From: Paulinella micropora
Lineage: Eukaryota > Cercozoa > Imbricatea > Euglyphida
Length of the DNA stretch: 64,000 nucleotides
Assembly: GCA_009731375.1 (NCBI GenBank)
Contig: BJOX01000114.1
Coordinates: 377,617-441,616 of the forward strand
Reading direction: 5' to 3'
The notes beneath the pieces are model-generated. The model was not told where the DNA came from, searched no databases, and was given only the letters and a program-made list of their open reading frames with translations. Positions within the stretch are counted from its first letter, which is position 1. Each line of letters starts with the position of its first letter. Positions 30,491-41,582 of the stretch are shown here, piece after piece. A program made the translations under genes and the position numbers.

Positions 30491-32863
30491 ACACGAGGAA
30501 GAGGAAGAGGAGAGCGAGTCGGAGGACGAGTGGACGAAGGCCAGAATCGTTGCTCTGGTCGACACGACGTTGGAGTATTTCCGGAGACAGAGGGAGGAGG
30601 CCTCGGACGGTTTTCCGAAACACGGGCGAGATTTGGGATACCAGCATAAGGAAATGGATGCACGGGTGTTGCCTATGGCGCAATATGTAGTATGCAATAC
30701 GGGCAAGCCTAGCCAGGCCAAGGTGGAGATTTTGAACTTCCTACAGGAGCGGTGGGGAAGTCAACCCATAGTAGCGGATTCGGTGTCCCAGATCAAGAAG
30801 ACATTGAAAAATCGGCTTTCGCACGGGGATTTCACGATTATGTTTCCGGTAGGAAGGATAACGGAGATGTGGTGGTACGATGTGGAAGATTTTCTAATCG
30901 CGGACCCGATAACGATCCCGAGTCGCACACAGAAGTTGATAGTGGCTTGCCGACTCGGATCGAGGAAGATAGCTAGGCGGTACCGAGAGGAACTTCTGGA
31001 TCGGGATTTGGCTTCCATTCGGGATGAGGCATTTACGCACATATCCGGGGTATATCACAGGACATACGCCATTCAGTATGCTATGATGATGGACCAACTG
31101 GCAAGATTCGCGGATCAAGAGCGGAAGACACCAACCTTATATCGGTCGAGGGAGGGTTTAGACGGGGACGGAGCGGAGATAGCGGTGGACGACATACAGG
31201 GGCAAGCGACAGAGGAGCAGATCAAGGAGGAGACGGATAAGGCGAGACAGGCGTTACAGGAACAGTCGGAGACATGGCAGGGCACTTCAGAGGAAAAGGC
31301 TGCGGCTATGGGGGTCATGGAAGACAACATCCAAGCTTTCGGCCCTTTGGAGGGGGGATCGGTGACAAGCCACGTCGCGGTTTTCGAACGAGAGACGGGG
31401 CAGGAGGTACCGGGGATAGGACGGCCTTCGCGGCTAAGTCATCATGAGGATCGGATTGCCAGGGAGATGACGGCGGAACTTTTGGAAAAGGGATTGATCG
31501 AGGCGCGGCTATCGGAGTATGCGTCTCCGGTACGCATGGCGCCAAAACCAGACGGAACGTTGCGGATGTGTATCAACTATTGGAGGATAAACGAAATCAT
31601 CAAGAAGATAGAGATGCCGGTGCCAGACGTGCGAAGGGGAATAGAGGTGTTGCAGAAGGCGAAGATATACTCGACGTTGGATTTGAAGAGCGGATTCTGG
31701 CATATTCCGTTAGCGGAGGAAAGCCGCTACCTAACGGCATTCATGGTGGGGATGACAACCTACGTGTGAAAGGTTCTGCCGATGGGGTTGAAGGTGGCAC
31801 CGGGCATATTTCAGCAGGCGATGACGAAGACGCTGGGTGCAAATTTCCGAGACGCGGAATTTGCAGAGAAGTACGGGGATACGACGGGATACGCCTTCGC
31901 GTATTTGGATGATGTGGTCATTTTCTCGAATTCGGTAGAGGAACACATACAACATTTGCGGGACATCATGAGACGGGTCAAGGCGTTCGGATTCCGGTTG
32001 AATGCTAAGAAGTCCACTTCTTACAGAAGCGGATACAGTATCTGGGGTACGACATCGAGAACGGGACGTGTTCGATTGCGGGGAAGAAGCGAGAAGCGCT
32101 TGCGGCTATGCCTCTTCCTGCGACGAGATCCGATTTACACTCATTTGTGTCCTTGGCGCAATACTATAGTGAATTCATACCAGGATTCGCAAAAATCGCG
32201 GAACCAATATGGCTGTCCATGAAAGAGGGCAAGTGCGGTGTGGGGAGTACGTGGCCACCAGCGGTTCACAAGGCGGTTGAAACACTAAGGGCACATATCT
32301 TGATGGACCCATGGAGCGAAGGGGGTACGGTTTTACAGCTTCCCAATTTCAACAAGAGTTTCATACTCGACACGGATGCATCGGCATATGCGATAGGAGG
32401 GGTTCTGCAACAGAGGGATGACGAGGGGCGTTTGAGGCCGGTGATGTTTCTGAGTCGGCGAATGACACGGGCAGAACAACAATACTGCACGCGGCAGAGA
32501 GAGGCATTGGCCATAGTCTGGGGTTTCAAGAAACTACGTGACTATCTGTGGGGGGCAAAGGGGACGACGGTGCGGTCGGATCACAACAACCTACAGTGGT
32601 TGATGTCGCAGGATCACACGGGCAGGTTGGCAAGATGGCAGTTGGAGCTATCCGAATATGACTTCACGATTGAATTCATATTGGGTAAGGAGAACTATCG
32701 TGCGGACTACCAGTCAAGGGCTGGGGGTGCGCCGGAGGACGACAGCGCGAAGGAAAAGAAGGAGGAGGCGGTGGCGGACGACAAGGATACACGGGCGACA
32801 CAGCAGAGTCATGGTGTCTTCGTGAGAAACCAGTGTACGACGCGGAGAAGAAGAGTGGCATGA
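30465..32863 (+). pseudogene. Ty3-like reverse transcriptase and RNase H
   Basis: RT motifs in order: SPVRMAPKPDGTLRMCINYW, IYSTLDLKSGFWHIPL, VLPMGLKVAPGIFQ and the active site FAYLDDVVIFS. An in-frame TGA (31,767-31,769) sits just before KVLPMGL, where Ty3 RTs normally have Trp. A one-base shift near 32,010 leads to the RNase H domain with FILDTDASAYAIGG, LAIVWGFKKLRDYL and SDHNNLQWL. A basic/acidic linker ends this frame at 32,863. The order protease-RT-RNase H-integrase is that of the Ty3 lineage. At least one stop and two frameshifts make it nonfunctional as sequenced. Confidence 0.85.
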
Positions 32864-34735
32864 ACCTGACGCGGTTTCACTTCAAGACGACCGCAGCGGT
32901 TTTAACGGTCTTGGGAAAAATGGATTTGGAAGAGGAAGAGCAGAGGGAGAATTTTGATGACTGGAAACCCATCAACGGTATAGAGTATGTGACGGAGGTA
33001 GCGGAAATGCATAGGAATAGGAAGGAGGCGCAGAGGGAAGATGTGCGAGCGAATCACGCACAGTCGGTGGATTGTTGTGAAGAACACGGGTTGGAGGATG
33101 CGCGAAAGGGATATGAGGAAGAAATGTGGAAGGAGGCGGTACAGGGGGAGCTGACGGAGGATGAGGTGGGGGATTTGAAACCTTTTCCGTGGCGAACCAT
33201 GCCCATGGTGGGGAACATTGTGATTCCGACGAAGGCGGAAGCGGCGGCGGGTCAGACGGAGGCGAAGCCGGAACTCATGTTGAGGGACACACACCCAAGC
33301 CGGGTATCCTTGGAGTTGGAAAACAAGACGGAGATCAAGTTTGCGTCGGTGGACATGTTCCGCAAGCTCACGCGGGACAGTGAGGAGTGGAAGAGGTTTA
33401 TTGCGCACCAGGAGAACCCGACGGGGATTTCGGCAGACGGGGACATAAAGTGGCGGAAGGAGAAATACACTTACTCGGACGGGCTAATCTGGTATTTCGG
33501 GAGCGGGGCCAAGAACAAGGACGATCCGGAACGGTGGGTAGTATGGGTGCCGGCAGCGTTACGGTACGCGATTCTGATAGGGGCACACAACTGCCCTTTA
33601 CAGAGTCACCCGGGGCTGGATAGGATGAGGTGGTCTATGACTCGGCGGTTTTATTGGGACACGATGGATAAGGACATCAGAGTTTCATTTCGGGATGTGG
33701 GCCATGCCAGAGGGCGAAGACGGTCTACGATGCGAACAAGGGGTTACTGGGGCAGTATGACATAACACGGGATATATTTGACACGATTCGCATCGATTAC
33801 GTCGGGCCTTTACCGGAAGCGGGGGAGGGTCGATACAAGTATATCCTCACGATTATTGATCGGGCCTCTAACTCCGTGATTCCGGTTTCCACGGCTGACG
33901 ACACCAAGGAGACGACGACCAAAGCACTGATTGATAACGTATTCAGCCGGATCGGGGTGTCCAGGAAGATCATATCGGACAGAGGAAGCTCCTTTATCAA
34001 TTGGGTGTCGAACGAGCTCAGTGCATACTACGGGTTTCGGTGGGATTATGTCACGGCATACAACCCTATGGCTAACGGGAAGATAGAGAGGATGCATCGT
34101 ACACTGAAGGTGTCCTTGAAGATATAGTCAGAACGGGCAAACCAAATGGACAGAGGCATTGCAAGCGTTTACCTTTGCGGTGAACAACCTGGGTTCTTCG
34201 TCTTTGGGGGGTAGGGCTAGACTGTGCCCACATCAGATGGTGTTTGGCAAGGTCCTAACCACTCCACAGGACGTGATGCAACACAAGGCATTGTATTAGC
34301 CGTTGGAGCTGATGGCAGTGAGGTTACGGGCCCTAGCGGAAGCGGAACAAATTGTGACTAAGCATTGGGAGGCGGCAATGCGGACGGAGGACGAGAAGGG
34401 TCAACAGAAATATAAACACGTGGAATTGAGGGAGGGGGATACAGTGCTGCTATACTGCCCAAACGTTCCAGTGGGGGTCTCAACAAAGCTCTATGAGAAA
34501 TGGCAGGGTCCGTATCAGATTATGAAACAAACCGCGGCCTACAATTATAAGATCAGACACCAGCGGACGAAAAAGGAACAGATAGTTCACGTTCGGCGAT
34601 TGGTCAAGTTCTCGCCTTACTTGTTGGATTATGAAACGGAGCAGGATGCCTTGGAGCGGATGGCGGATCAATATGGAAACCCGCGGCCGTTGTTGACACG
34701 GCGCAGAGGGCGGAGGAGATTGCGAGGCTGAGGGA
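32833..34735 (+). pseudogene. Ty3-like integrase
   Basis: A long linker leads to the zinc-binding region (HPGLDRMRWSMTRRFYW), where a frameshift at about 33,687 hides the two cysteines. The rve core follows: IDYVGPLPEAGEGRYKYILT (first Asp), ISDRGSSF (second Asp) and NGKIERMHRTLK (Glu). A TA deletion near 34,125 and a TAG at 34,297-34,299 break the core's end. The C-terminal part has KHVELREGDTVLLY and KWQGPYQIMK, a GPY/F-type module. The other copy at 11,777-12,961 shares the H2C2 frameshift and the TAG. Confidence 0.85.
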
Positions 34736-35563
34736 GGAGGTGACGTTCGAACAGGATGCGGAGGAGAAGAAAAGATTGCAAGACGCAATAGAGGAATTGG
34801 AGACGGGTTCACATGAGAGGGTTTCACAGAAACAAAAGCGGGATGAGGAAAAGCGGAGAGAGGAGGACAAGAAACGGGAAGAGGGAGGAATACAAGGCAG
34901 GGAGGGGGAAGCAGAGAGGAAAGGCGTGGGAGCACAAGGGGGTCAAGACAAGCAAGGTACAGGGGGGCCATCGAGGTCAGAGGCACCGGAGGGGCATTTG
35001 GGGATCAAAAACAAGCGAGGCCTGTGTATGGAAAAAGCGGCGGAGATCGATGGTATAAAATGGAAGACGGGCAAGTTCTACTTGATGATGCCGGCGGCGA
35101 AAGAGGTAAGCGATGACACATTGGATGACTTTTATGTCATGAGGGTTCTAAGTTAGGGGGGGACGTCACGGCATAAGGCGGGGAAGGGTATAACGCCGGT
35201 GATGCAGTTTGGAGTAGTGACGAGGTGGCGGAGGAAAAGATGCGGCGGCGGTTCGATCCGGTTTTTCTGGAAAAGGCGGGGAAGAAGCGGGAAACGTGGG
35301 ATGCAACCATCAAGTTGGACGACGAGGATCATATCCCAAACACCATTCAGACGAGACCGCGGTTGGTGCTGAAGGTACCGTTCGACCTCACGGAAGAAAG
35401 GCGGATACCGGCACAGATTTGGGATGAAATCGATGCGGAGGGATTGCCTTTCGATATTATCGGCGCTCCACCGGCGGCGGTTGGATCAAGAGGCAAGAAG
35501 CGGCCTACGACGGGTGGTCGGATGACTCGGGCCAGAGGACGGGCACAACGAGGAAGGGGGTGA
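34727..35563 (+). CDS. Retroelement downstream coiled-coil protein
   Basis: After a frame change the sequence encodes a heptad-rich helix (AEEIARLREEV, QDAEEKKRLQDAIEELE), a Lys/Glu/Gln-rich low-complexity stretch and a short fold ending VSDDTLDDFYVMRVL with TAG at 35,154. A further frame to 35,563 (MRRRFDPVFLEKAGKK ... RARGRAQRGRG) ends in an RG-rich tail like that of Gag. It may be the pol C-terminus or a separate protein. Only the first 80 bases are in the inverted copy at 11.8 kb. Confidence 0.45.
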
Positions 35564-35644
35564 TGAATGGGTGACGAGTGAGAGGATAGTATAGGAATAG
35601 AGAAAGATGAAGAATAAGAAAGAAGATGAGAGATGACGAGATGA

Positions 35645-35941
35645 GAAGAATACGACCTGGACACCAACCCTCTCTTCCGCCCCATCTACGATGACACAAA
35701 GGACAAAGCTACCATTCATAGCTGGAGTAAACCCCTGGCCTTCTGGAAGCCCCTCCTCTTCGATATCACCAACGATCAAGTCGTTTATCGACACATCGAA
35801 TGGTGTCCCTTCAAAAAGATCAAGGACAAATGCCGGCTCTCCGCTAACGTTCTTAAGCGTCTTCGAGGTACTCTCATCACCGGTGAATCCTTCCCGCTTC
35901 ATGTCTTCCAGAAGGGCAAGCAAGCTAAGTCCAAGGAGTAG
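35645..35941 (+). other. Possible exon or gene remnant
   Basis: A 98-codon open frame with no Met start reads smoothly (NPLFRPIYDDTKDKATIHSW, then RLRGTLITGESFPLHVF) and ends at TAG. Its third positions are C/G-rich, unlike the AT-rich virus next to it. No domain was recognised. A long open frame on the opposite strand (35,486-35,923) is probably its shadow, though the choice is not certain. Confidence 0.35.
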
Positions 35942-36288
35942 CCACCCCCTTTCACTCTCAAGTGGGTTTTACCCATCGTAATGGCTTCACCCGCCCCCCC
36001 GCCCAGCGCTTTTTCCACTTGAACCGTCATCGTCCCTAGAAGTATTACGCCATGACCGGCGTACCTACGTAAGTCCTTGATCGCCTCTTGTGCCTGCAGG
36101 TCAACGATTATTCTCACCGAACTTGAACCAGTCAGTGGTTATATCGGCACGGCATACTTGGTGCTTCATTGGTTCATCTCGGCTTTGTGATCCCGGCCAC
36201 CTAATTTTCTACGGCTCGACATCGCCTCCCGATATCATCGCTCGCTACTGCGCCTATATTTATAGAAAAAAAATTAAATCAAAAATAA

Positions 36289-37085
36289 TTATCTAGATTT
36301 TAGTAAATTGAAAAATGAATTAAATAAATTAAAATAATTAGTTTCACGATAAACAAATAAAGTCATAACGATACCTAAACCATTAAGATTAATCGCTTGG
36401 TCGTTTTCGTCCGTCAAGTAAAATCTAAATACATTGTTTGAAGTTGCTGATAATGTTTTCCCGTATTCACTACCAGAGCCGTCGTAAATGACAGAACCAA
36501 AAGGAATTTCGTTGGCTGTATATATTTCTTGAAGCACGTGATTATCACCTTCACTCACCAAATCAGATTGAAGATACAGAGTTTTTTCACCAGTTAAAAT
36601 AATTACATTTGGCGATTAAAGAAATATGTTGAGTTTCTATCAAAACCCATTACTTCGTGAATACGGGAATCACCATCAAATATAAACCGCGGTTGAATTC
36701 CTTTATTCTCTGACACACTGAATGTTAATTTTCCATCTTCTGGGTCTATGTTTGTATTATTACTGGATACCACATAAGTATAATTATTTGGGCTGTCTGC
36801 TGTTAGCACCTCCGCCAGTTTATTTTTTAAGTTGTTCATTGTGTAGTTGCCCTCAGGTATCGTAATTAAAGCCTCATATCCGTCTTCAGATAATGTAAAA
36901 GTATGGTAAGGACTGGCGACTGAGTAATACGACTTTGGAATGTAAATGTGTAATATTTTACAATGTGTAAGGGAATCTAGTCCCTTCATATTGACTTCGT
37001 GTGTAAAGTCGCTGTCTGTTCCCGTTATTCTATTTTTACTATTTATGTAATAGATACCCGAACTTCTTCCTCCCTTGTAGTCCAT
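36289..37085 (-). pseudogene. PLV penton / minor capsid protein
   Basis: The N-terminal frame (36,603-37,085) starts MDYKGGRSSGIYYINSKNRI and has FTHEVNM, IPKSYYSVASPYHTF and IPEGNYTMNN. These are hallmarks of the PLV and virophage minor capsid (penton) jelly roll: YINSxNRxxGT, IPKSYY and a following TITIPxGNY-like strand. The frame ends at TAA and continues one base over (VIILTGEKTLYLQSDLVSEG) to TAA at 36,289. A single indel near 36,605 splits it. The protein would form the capsid vertices. Identification of the family is strong. Confidence 0.85.
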
Positions 37086-37329
37086 TGTTATATTATATAA
37101 ATAATATTTTATTTAAATTTCTGTGTGTATATATGTATAATTATGTATAATTATGAAAGTGCTCAAGATGTCATAGTGAGATAAAGGAAGAATATTTTTC
37201 AAGAAACAGAAAGGGTGAGTTAAGAAAGTGTTGTAATAATTGTTTTAAAAAAATGATTTGTTCAGGCGGATAATTAAAAATAATGGAGATATTAAAAGGT
37301 TTTAATATTAATTTTCAATACAACACCAC
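37086..37329. other. AT-rich intergenic stretch
   Basis: Between the penton start and the nuclease fragment. It contains (TATA)-like runs and GTGTGTATATATGTATAATT. It may contain the lost N-terminus of the nuclease and promoters, but nothing specific is supported. Confidence 0.4.
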
Positions 37330-37611
37330 ATACGAAGTTACATTTATTACAATGGGATTTCATATTACAACATAATGAGAAACCAATATTTATTGAATAT
37401 GATGGAATACAACATTTTGAACCCGTTAGATTTGGTAGAATTTCTAAAAAGAAAGCAGAAAAAGCATTTGAAAAAACAAAAAAAATATGACCAAGTAAAA
37501 AATACATATTGTCAAGAAAAAGGATATCATTTACTCCGTATAAAATATGACGAAGATGTAGTATCTAAATTAATTAAATGGTTTGATGATATTGGTTTTG
37601 AATCTGTTTAA
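37330..37611 (+). pseudogene. PDDEXK-like endonuclease, C-terminal fragment
   Basis: Reads LQWDFILQHNEKPIFIEYDG then IQHFEPVRFGRISKKKAEKA; after a shift at an A run it continues YDQVKNTYCQEKGYHLLRIK to TAA. The WDF...FIEYDGxQHF...DxxKNxYC...LLRI pattern is that of a nuclease family common in giant viruses and PLVs. The Asp and the Glu-Tyr-Asp supply probable metal ligands. It is the only plus-strand gene among the left-half minus genes. No start codon or N-terminal zinc finger is evident. Confidence 0.6.
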
Positions 37612-37620
37612 ATAAAGGTG

Positions 37621-39318
37621 TCAAAACCATACCCATTCTGTGCTTTTAATTTTTCCGCTTCTTCTTCTTTTAGGTCTGTAGCCACTGGCAAACTTAAATT
37701 GCACTCCTTTAGCCCTCATTAGTAAAAACCGCATAGCAAACCATCCACAAGTTGAGGAAGTATCACTCTGCTCTTTTACCTTATTTACTTTCATTAATAA
37801 ATAACTATCGGTGTGGCTTTTATCTATTAGTTGTTTCATTTGTTGTTGAAAGTCTTCTGTTGGCTCGTAAAGTGCTAATGGGTCATACACTTCAACACTC
37901 CTGTCTTTATCTAGACTTATCCATACTGCCATCCAGTGCTGTCCTTTTTTGTTGGTAGGGTCGGTATTCATAATAAATCCGTATCGCTTTCTGCTTCCTG
38001 GTTTCAACTTGTTGATTTCATCGCTCGCTATCGCTCCGAGATACCATCCATATTTTTTCATTATGTCATCTATTTCATTAGTCATTAGTCCACGACCCTC
38101 TATGTCGCTCGTGAGCGACTGCCCCGCGAGCGGGGCTCCCTGCTGTTGCTCGTCTGTCTGTGGGGTTGCTCTGGCTGTGGCTCCTCTGGCTGTGGCACCT
38201 CTGGCTGTGGCTCCGCAGAACTTGTGCTCGGGGGTGGTGCTACATCGTCGGTTGTGTCTCCGCTGGTTGTGGATTTGTCATTTCAAATATAAGTTGTTTA
38301 GCATCCGAAGTTTCAAAACGTGGCGGGTCTATTGGCGATAGAGTGCTATTTACAGGAGTTTTTTTTTCTTCATTCTTTTTGCTTTTATTTTTAGCAATCA
38401 TTTTTGTTGCAAATTGATCTAGTTTATCCCATCCATCTTTTACCGATGATATGTTTTCAGTAATTTTTTGTGTGTATAACCATCTCTTTAAACTAGTGGC
38501 GTAGTCGTTTGAACCTTTGTTTTTTATGATAGGGATATTAATGCCTGCTTTTTGAAGGTGGTTTATTATTATATGATTTTTCATTTTTTTAGTATTACTG
38601 CCATTTAATCTAATTTTCTCAGATAACATTTCATCAATAATTCTTCGTCTCTTTTCTTCTTCCAAATCTTTTTCTTGTTTATTTACTTTGTCAGTTATAT
38701 CAGTTATTTTTGGGGAAGATGTTGTTGTGGTTTTCTTTGGTTTATTTATCGTTGAAGGGGGATTCGGTTTCGCTATAATTGGTGGTGCGACTTGTGCCGT
38801 CAATAATCCCTGTCTATGTAGTCGTTCAGCATTTAGTTCCTGAATAAGTCGCTGTTCCTTCTTCTGTTCCCTATCATTTTCTTCCTGTCTTTCCTTAATC
38901 TCTGCCAGTTGTTTTTTATGTTCCCTGTCCTTTATTTCTTTTTGTTCCTTCGCATCGGCTATGTCTTTTCTTTCTTGCCTCTTCTTCTCCTCTTCTAAAT
39001 CCTCCCTTGCTTTCGTTTCCTTTTTCTGAGTTTGTCTAAGTGATCTTGAATTGCTGTTCTTGTATTCTGCTCAATCTCAAACAGGCTCTGGACTTTTCTT
39101 AAGTTCTCCTTCTTTGCTTTTTTCTTTGCTTTTGGTCTGCTTAAGTATTTCATAAAAAGTTTAACAATTTGAAGTGTGCTCATATCATTTGTTTTCTTAC
39201 CGAAATTAAGATAATATTTTTTACCCTTCTGGATAATATAAGGCTTCCCGCTTTTATTTCTATAAACCCGCGGTGGTCTTACCTTAGGTTTCCTTGCTTT
39301 TTTGGTTTTAGCGACCAT
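37621..39318 (-). pseudogene. PLV adenain-like protease with Lys/Glu-rich N-terminal region
   Basis: The C-terminal 150 residues (37,621-38,085, starting near MTNEIDDIMKKYGWYLG) hold the adenovirus-type cysteine protease triad: His in KGQHWMAVW, acidic residue in VEVYDPLA, Gln seven residues before Cys in EQSDTSSTCGWF. Upstream, in three frames that run on (38,165-38,990 and 38,995-39,318), is a basic start (PPRVYRNKSGKPYIIQKGKK) and a long charged coiled coil (EEKKRQERKDIADAKEQKEI). I infer one gene with at least two indels, as PLV proteases often carry such extensions. The basic N-terminal frame could instead be its own gene. The enzyme would mature capsid proteins. Confidence 0.75.
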
Positions 39319-39371
39319 TGTATATTAACAAACAAAAAAATATTTCCTCATAATTTCAAACAAAATATCTT

Positions 39372-39698
39372 TTACAATTGGAGTGCCCCTCGCCCACTCT
39401 GCTTACCATACCCCAGTTTTGAAGCGGTGGCTTGGACAGACCCCGCATAAGGCACTCCAATACTGATTAGGGCTCCAGCAGTTCTAGAGATTACTTTGTT
39501 ATCACGAAGGAATTTATTAACAGCCAAGGCAGTTTTTCCGACCTTTGCCCAGTTAATTTTACCACCAGCCTGCCCCTTGCCTCCTTGCTTCTTCTTTCGT
39601 CCAGTCTTCATATTGCCTCCTGCCATATTTGTGCTTGAGTTAATTGTTCGTTTGCCGATTGTTGGAATGACTTCAACAATAGTCGTTTTTACTACCAT
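39372..39698 (-). CDS. PLV small basic, hydrophobic capsid-associated protein
   Basis: 108 residues: a Lys/Gly-rich stretch (KTGRKKKQGGKGQAGGK), then INWAKVGKTALAVNKFLRDN, KVISRTAGALISIGVPYAG and a LGYGK ending. This pattern (xxNKFLKxxKxIS...GVPYAG...LGYG) recurs in PLV and related small virion proteins thought to interact with DNA or membrane. The frame is intact with a Met start next to an AT-rich spacer. The exact role is unknown. Confidence 0.6.
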   Translation of the reverse strand: MVVKTTIVEVIPTIGKRTINSSTNMAGGNMKTGRKKKQGGKGQAGGKINWAKVGKTALAVNKFLRDNKVISRTAGALISIGVPYAGSVQATASKLGYGKQSGRGALQL

Positions 39699-39729
39699 TA
39701 TAATAAGTAAAAAAATAATTATTGATAAG

Positions 39730-40556
39730 ATATTTTTTATTTTAATCTAAAATTAAAGTTTTTGCGTAACTCGTCATCAACACTTGAGACATAAAGAAAA
39801 TTGAATCGTTCCTTTGTAGCCTCATGATACTTTTTCAGAAGTAATCAAAGTTGACAGATAAATCTAAATGTTTATACACGAGTTCCATTTTGTCCTGAGA
39901 CTGCCAGGAAAGATTAAAAAATAATCTAACTGCTTAATGGCTTCTGGCCGTAGGTCGTTCAAATACTGACTTGACATAATCACCTTACTTTTATAGTGTC
40001 TGTTCTTTTTTAACAAATCACTTACGGACTTGTCTCTCAATCCACTTCCTAAATCGTCCAAAACAAAAACAACCTCTGGCGAAATATACTTACGTGGCCT
40101 CTCTTTTGCTGTCTCCGCGGCGCTCTGTTTCTTTTCTTTTCCAAAGTATAAAAATTGTGGTTTTTCCATCGGTTCTTTATCGTCCTGTTTAATTTCGCCT
40201 TCGTGTTGCTCGTCATGTCTGTTAAGTTTGTCTAACTCATAATCAATGACATTTACACCATCTGATTTAAGAAAGGTATATATTGCCATCGGGTTGCCTC
40301 TGTTCTTAAAGTGCTTTACCATTGCTTTATAAATGTAGTCCTTGTGTATTGTTGAAGCAATAATGACAATACGGGTCTTTCTGTCTGTCGTCCGTTTCAG
40401 TATTTCAAAGAGTGCTGTTGTTTTTCCACTTTTCTTACGGGCGAGTAGAAATATATTGGCAGACGGCTCATTGAATAATTTATAACCTTTTGCTTTTTTG
40501 TCTCCGTTTCCATCCTGCTTCACTGGTTTCACCTTCACGTTATTCAACTTCTCCAT
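39730..40556 (-). pseudogene. PLV genome-packaging ATPase (A32-like)
   Basis: Walker A is ARKKSGKTTAL in IFLLARKKSGKTTALFEIL; Walker B is VVFVLDDLG; a sensor-like KVIMSSQYLNDLRP follows. These are typical of the FtsK/HerA-type packaging ATPases of PLVs, virophages and large DNA viruses, which pump DNA into capsids. The frame ends early at 39,864 through an indel near 39,900. The expected tail (HLDLSVNFDYF ... RFNFLYVSS) continues in two other frames to about 39,750. Confidence 0.85.
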
Positions 40557-40619
40557 CTTTTATACTCTAAGCAAGAAATTCGTTGCGGATAAATCCGCAA
40601 CAATCTGGGTAGGTTTCAC

Positions 40620-40982
40620 CTACCCTAAGAATTCCAAACACACAACAATTCTTCCCGCTAAATTTCCTGTATCAATATTTCCGCTGTCAGTTTCAAGGAC
40701 TTTAAATGTGCATTGTACGTCTGACCATCCAACGACACCTAAATTATAACTAAGATTTGAAATGTTTGCTATATTACTATCTGCGAATGTGCCGATAATT
40801 CCAATTCTGTCCATATAAAGAATTCTGGTTTTTGTCTGTGATTGGTCGTTCCTATAATGAATAAACTTAAAATTCATTTTGGTTGGTGTGAATGACATTT
40901 GAATATTTTTATTACATGTTTTGCTTCCCACAAAATCATTGCTTAGAAAAATAATCTTTTGGTATTTATATTCAGTAGCCAT
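40620..40982 (-). CDS. PLV small protein of unknown function
   Basis: Intact 120-residue frame with Met start, beta-rich (MSFTPTKMNFKFIHY, RIGIIGTFADSNIANISN, GRIVVCLEFLG). It could be a small virion protein. It is too short to be the missing major capsid protein. No family was recognised. Confidence 0.5.
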   Translation of the reverse strand: MATEYKYQKIIFLSNDFVGSKTCNKNIQMSFTPTKMNFKFIHYRNDQSQTKTRILYMDRIGIIGTFADSNIANISNLSYNLGVVGWSDVQCTFKVLETDSGNIDTGNLAGRIVVCLEFLG

Positions 40983-41237
40983 GATTATATTACTGATGAT
41001 AAACTTTTTATTAACAAAAATATTTTCGCGAACGCCTGCGACTTTTACTCACGGGTAAGCGAAAAAAAGAATGAGAGTTGTGTTTATTGTATAAAGCAAG
41101 GTATTGAAACTAAGTATAAATGCCTGTATAAACCTTTCAGTGATTGGTGTGTTAGTTTTGATGAAGCCCTGCCGTTAATCTGTGCCGGCGATAGTTCTTG
41201 GTATAAAATACACTTATACGAATGTTCATTTCTTTGA
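40959..41237 (+). CDS. Possible small Cys-containing PLV protein
   Basis: 92 residues with five cysteines (ESCVYCIKQGIETKYKC, FSDWCVSF) overlapping the previous gene's start by 24 bp on the other strand. A shorter frame exists on the minus strand. Coding use looks reasonable but nothing confirms expression. Confidence 0.3.
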   Translation: MVFIFSSHDYITDDKLFINKNIFANACDFYSRVSEKKNESCVYCIKQGIETKYKCLYKPFSDWCVSFDEALPLICAGDSSWYKIHLYECSFL

Positions 41238-41582
41238 ACTAGAAGGTGAAGGAAGGCATATCCCAATCAATAGTGTTAAAATTCCGACATAAGTGTTAGC
41301 AACCTCACAAGGTAAGTTCTTTTCAGATAGCCTCACGATACAAAGGGTTATAATGGCAATAATGATACCCATTTGAAACATATACTTAATAAGTCTGCTG
41401 TCGGTCGGTCTGTTTTTTATACAACAACAATTCCAGTTATCTTCCAATTCGTGCTCTACTTTTTTTTCCTCAGTCTTTAGTTCTACTTCAAGAGCACGAG
41501 ACTTTAATTCGGGAGTTAGTTCGCCATCCATATCCATAATAGGCGATGGTCTGTGAAGTCTAGTTGTATTATTGTTGGGCAT
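41226..41582 (-). CDS. PLV two-helix membrane protein
   Basis: 118 residues. A charged N-terminus and a Cys cluster (WNCCCIKNR) are followed by hydrophobic segments MFQMGIIIAIITLCIV and YVGILTLLIGICLPSP with a short loop (SEKNLPCEVANT). Proteins with the CExxxTYVxxLTLLxGxxxPxP motif recur in PLVs and some algal giant viruses; the function is unknown. It is an intact frame between the fibre and the small-protein genes. Confidence 0.65.
   Translation of the reverse strand: MPNNNTTRLHRPSPIMDMDGELTPELKSRALEVELKTEEKKVEHELEDNWNCCCIKNRPTDSRLIKYMFQMGIIIAIITLCIVRLSEKNLPCEVANTYVGILTLLIGICLPSPSSSKK

Larger units (their letters stand above)
13060..35563 (+). mobile_element. Ty3-like retrotransposon split by a DNA transposon
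   Basis: Order on the plus strand: gag-like (13.1-14.5 kb), foreign 14.6-kb insertion, protease-like, RT, RNase H, integrase, then a coiled-coil downstream frame (to 35,563). Removing 14,511-29,128 and one copy of a 6-bp direct repeat (GATATA/TATATA) makes the gag frame run straight into the frame at 29,133. No flanking LTRs were recognised. Frameshifts and stop codons are present in every domain, so this copy is probably inactive. Confidence 0.75.

Noticed and set aside
13060-35600. Long terminal repeats of the retroelement
   Set aside because: No direct repeats flanking the element were found by eye; the inverted 1.19-kb copy is integrase coding sequence, not an LTR.
35486-35923. 145-codon minus-strand frame
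   Set aside because: Overlaps a smoother plus-strand frame (35,645-35,941), and its C-terminus is low-complexity Phe/Ser; treated as a shadow.
40620-40982. Major capsid protein of the PLV
   Set aside because: Intact but only 120 residues, too short for a double jelly roll.
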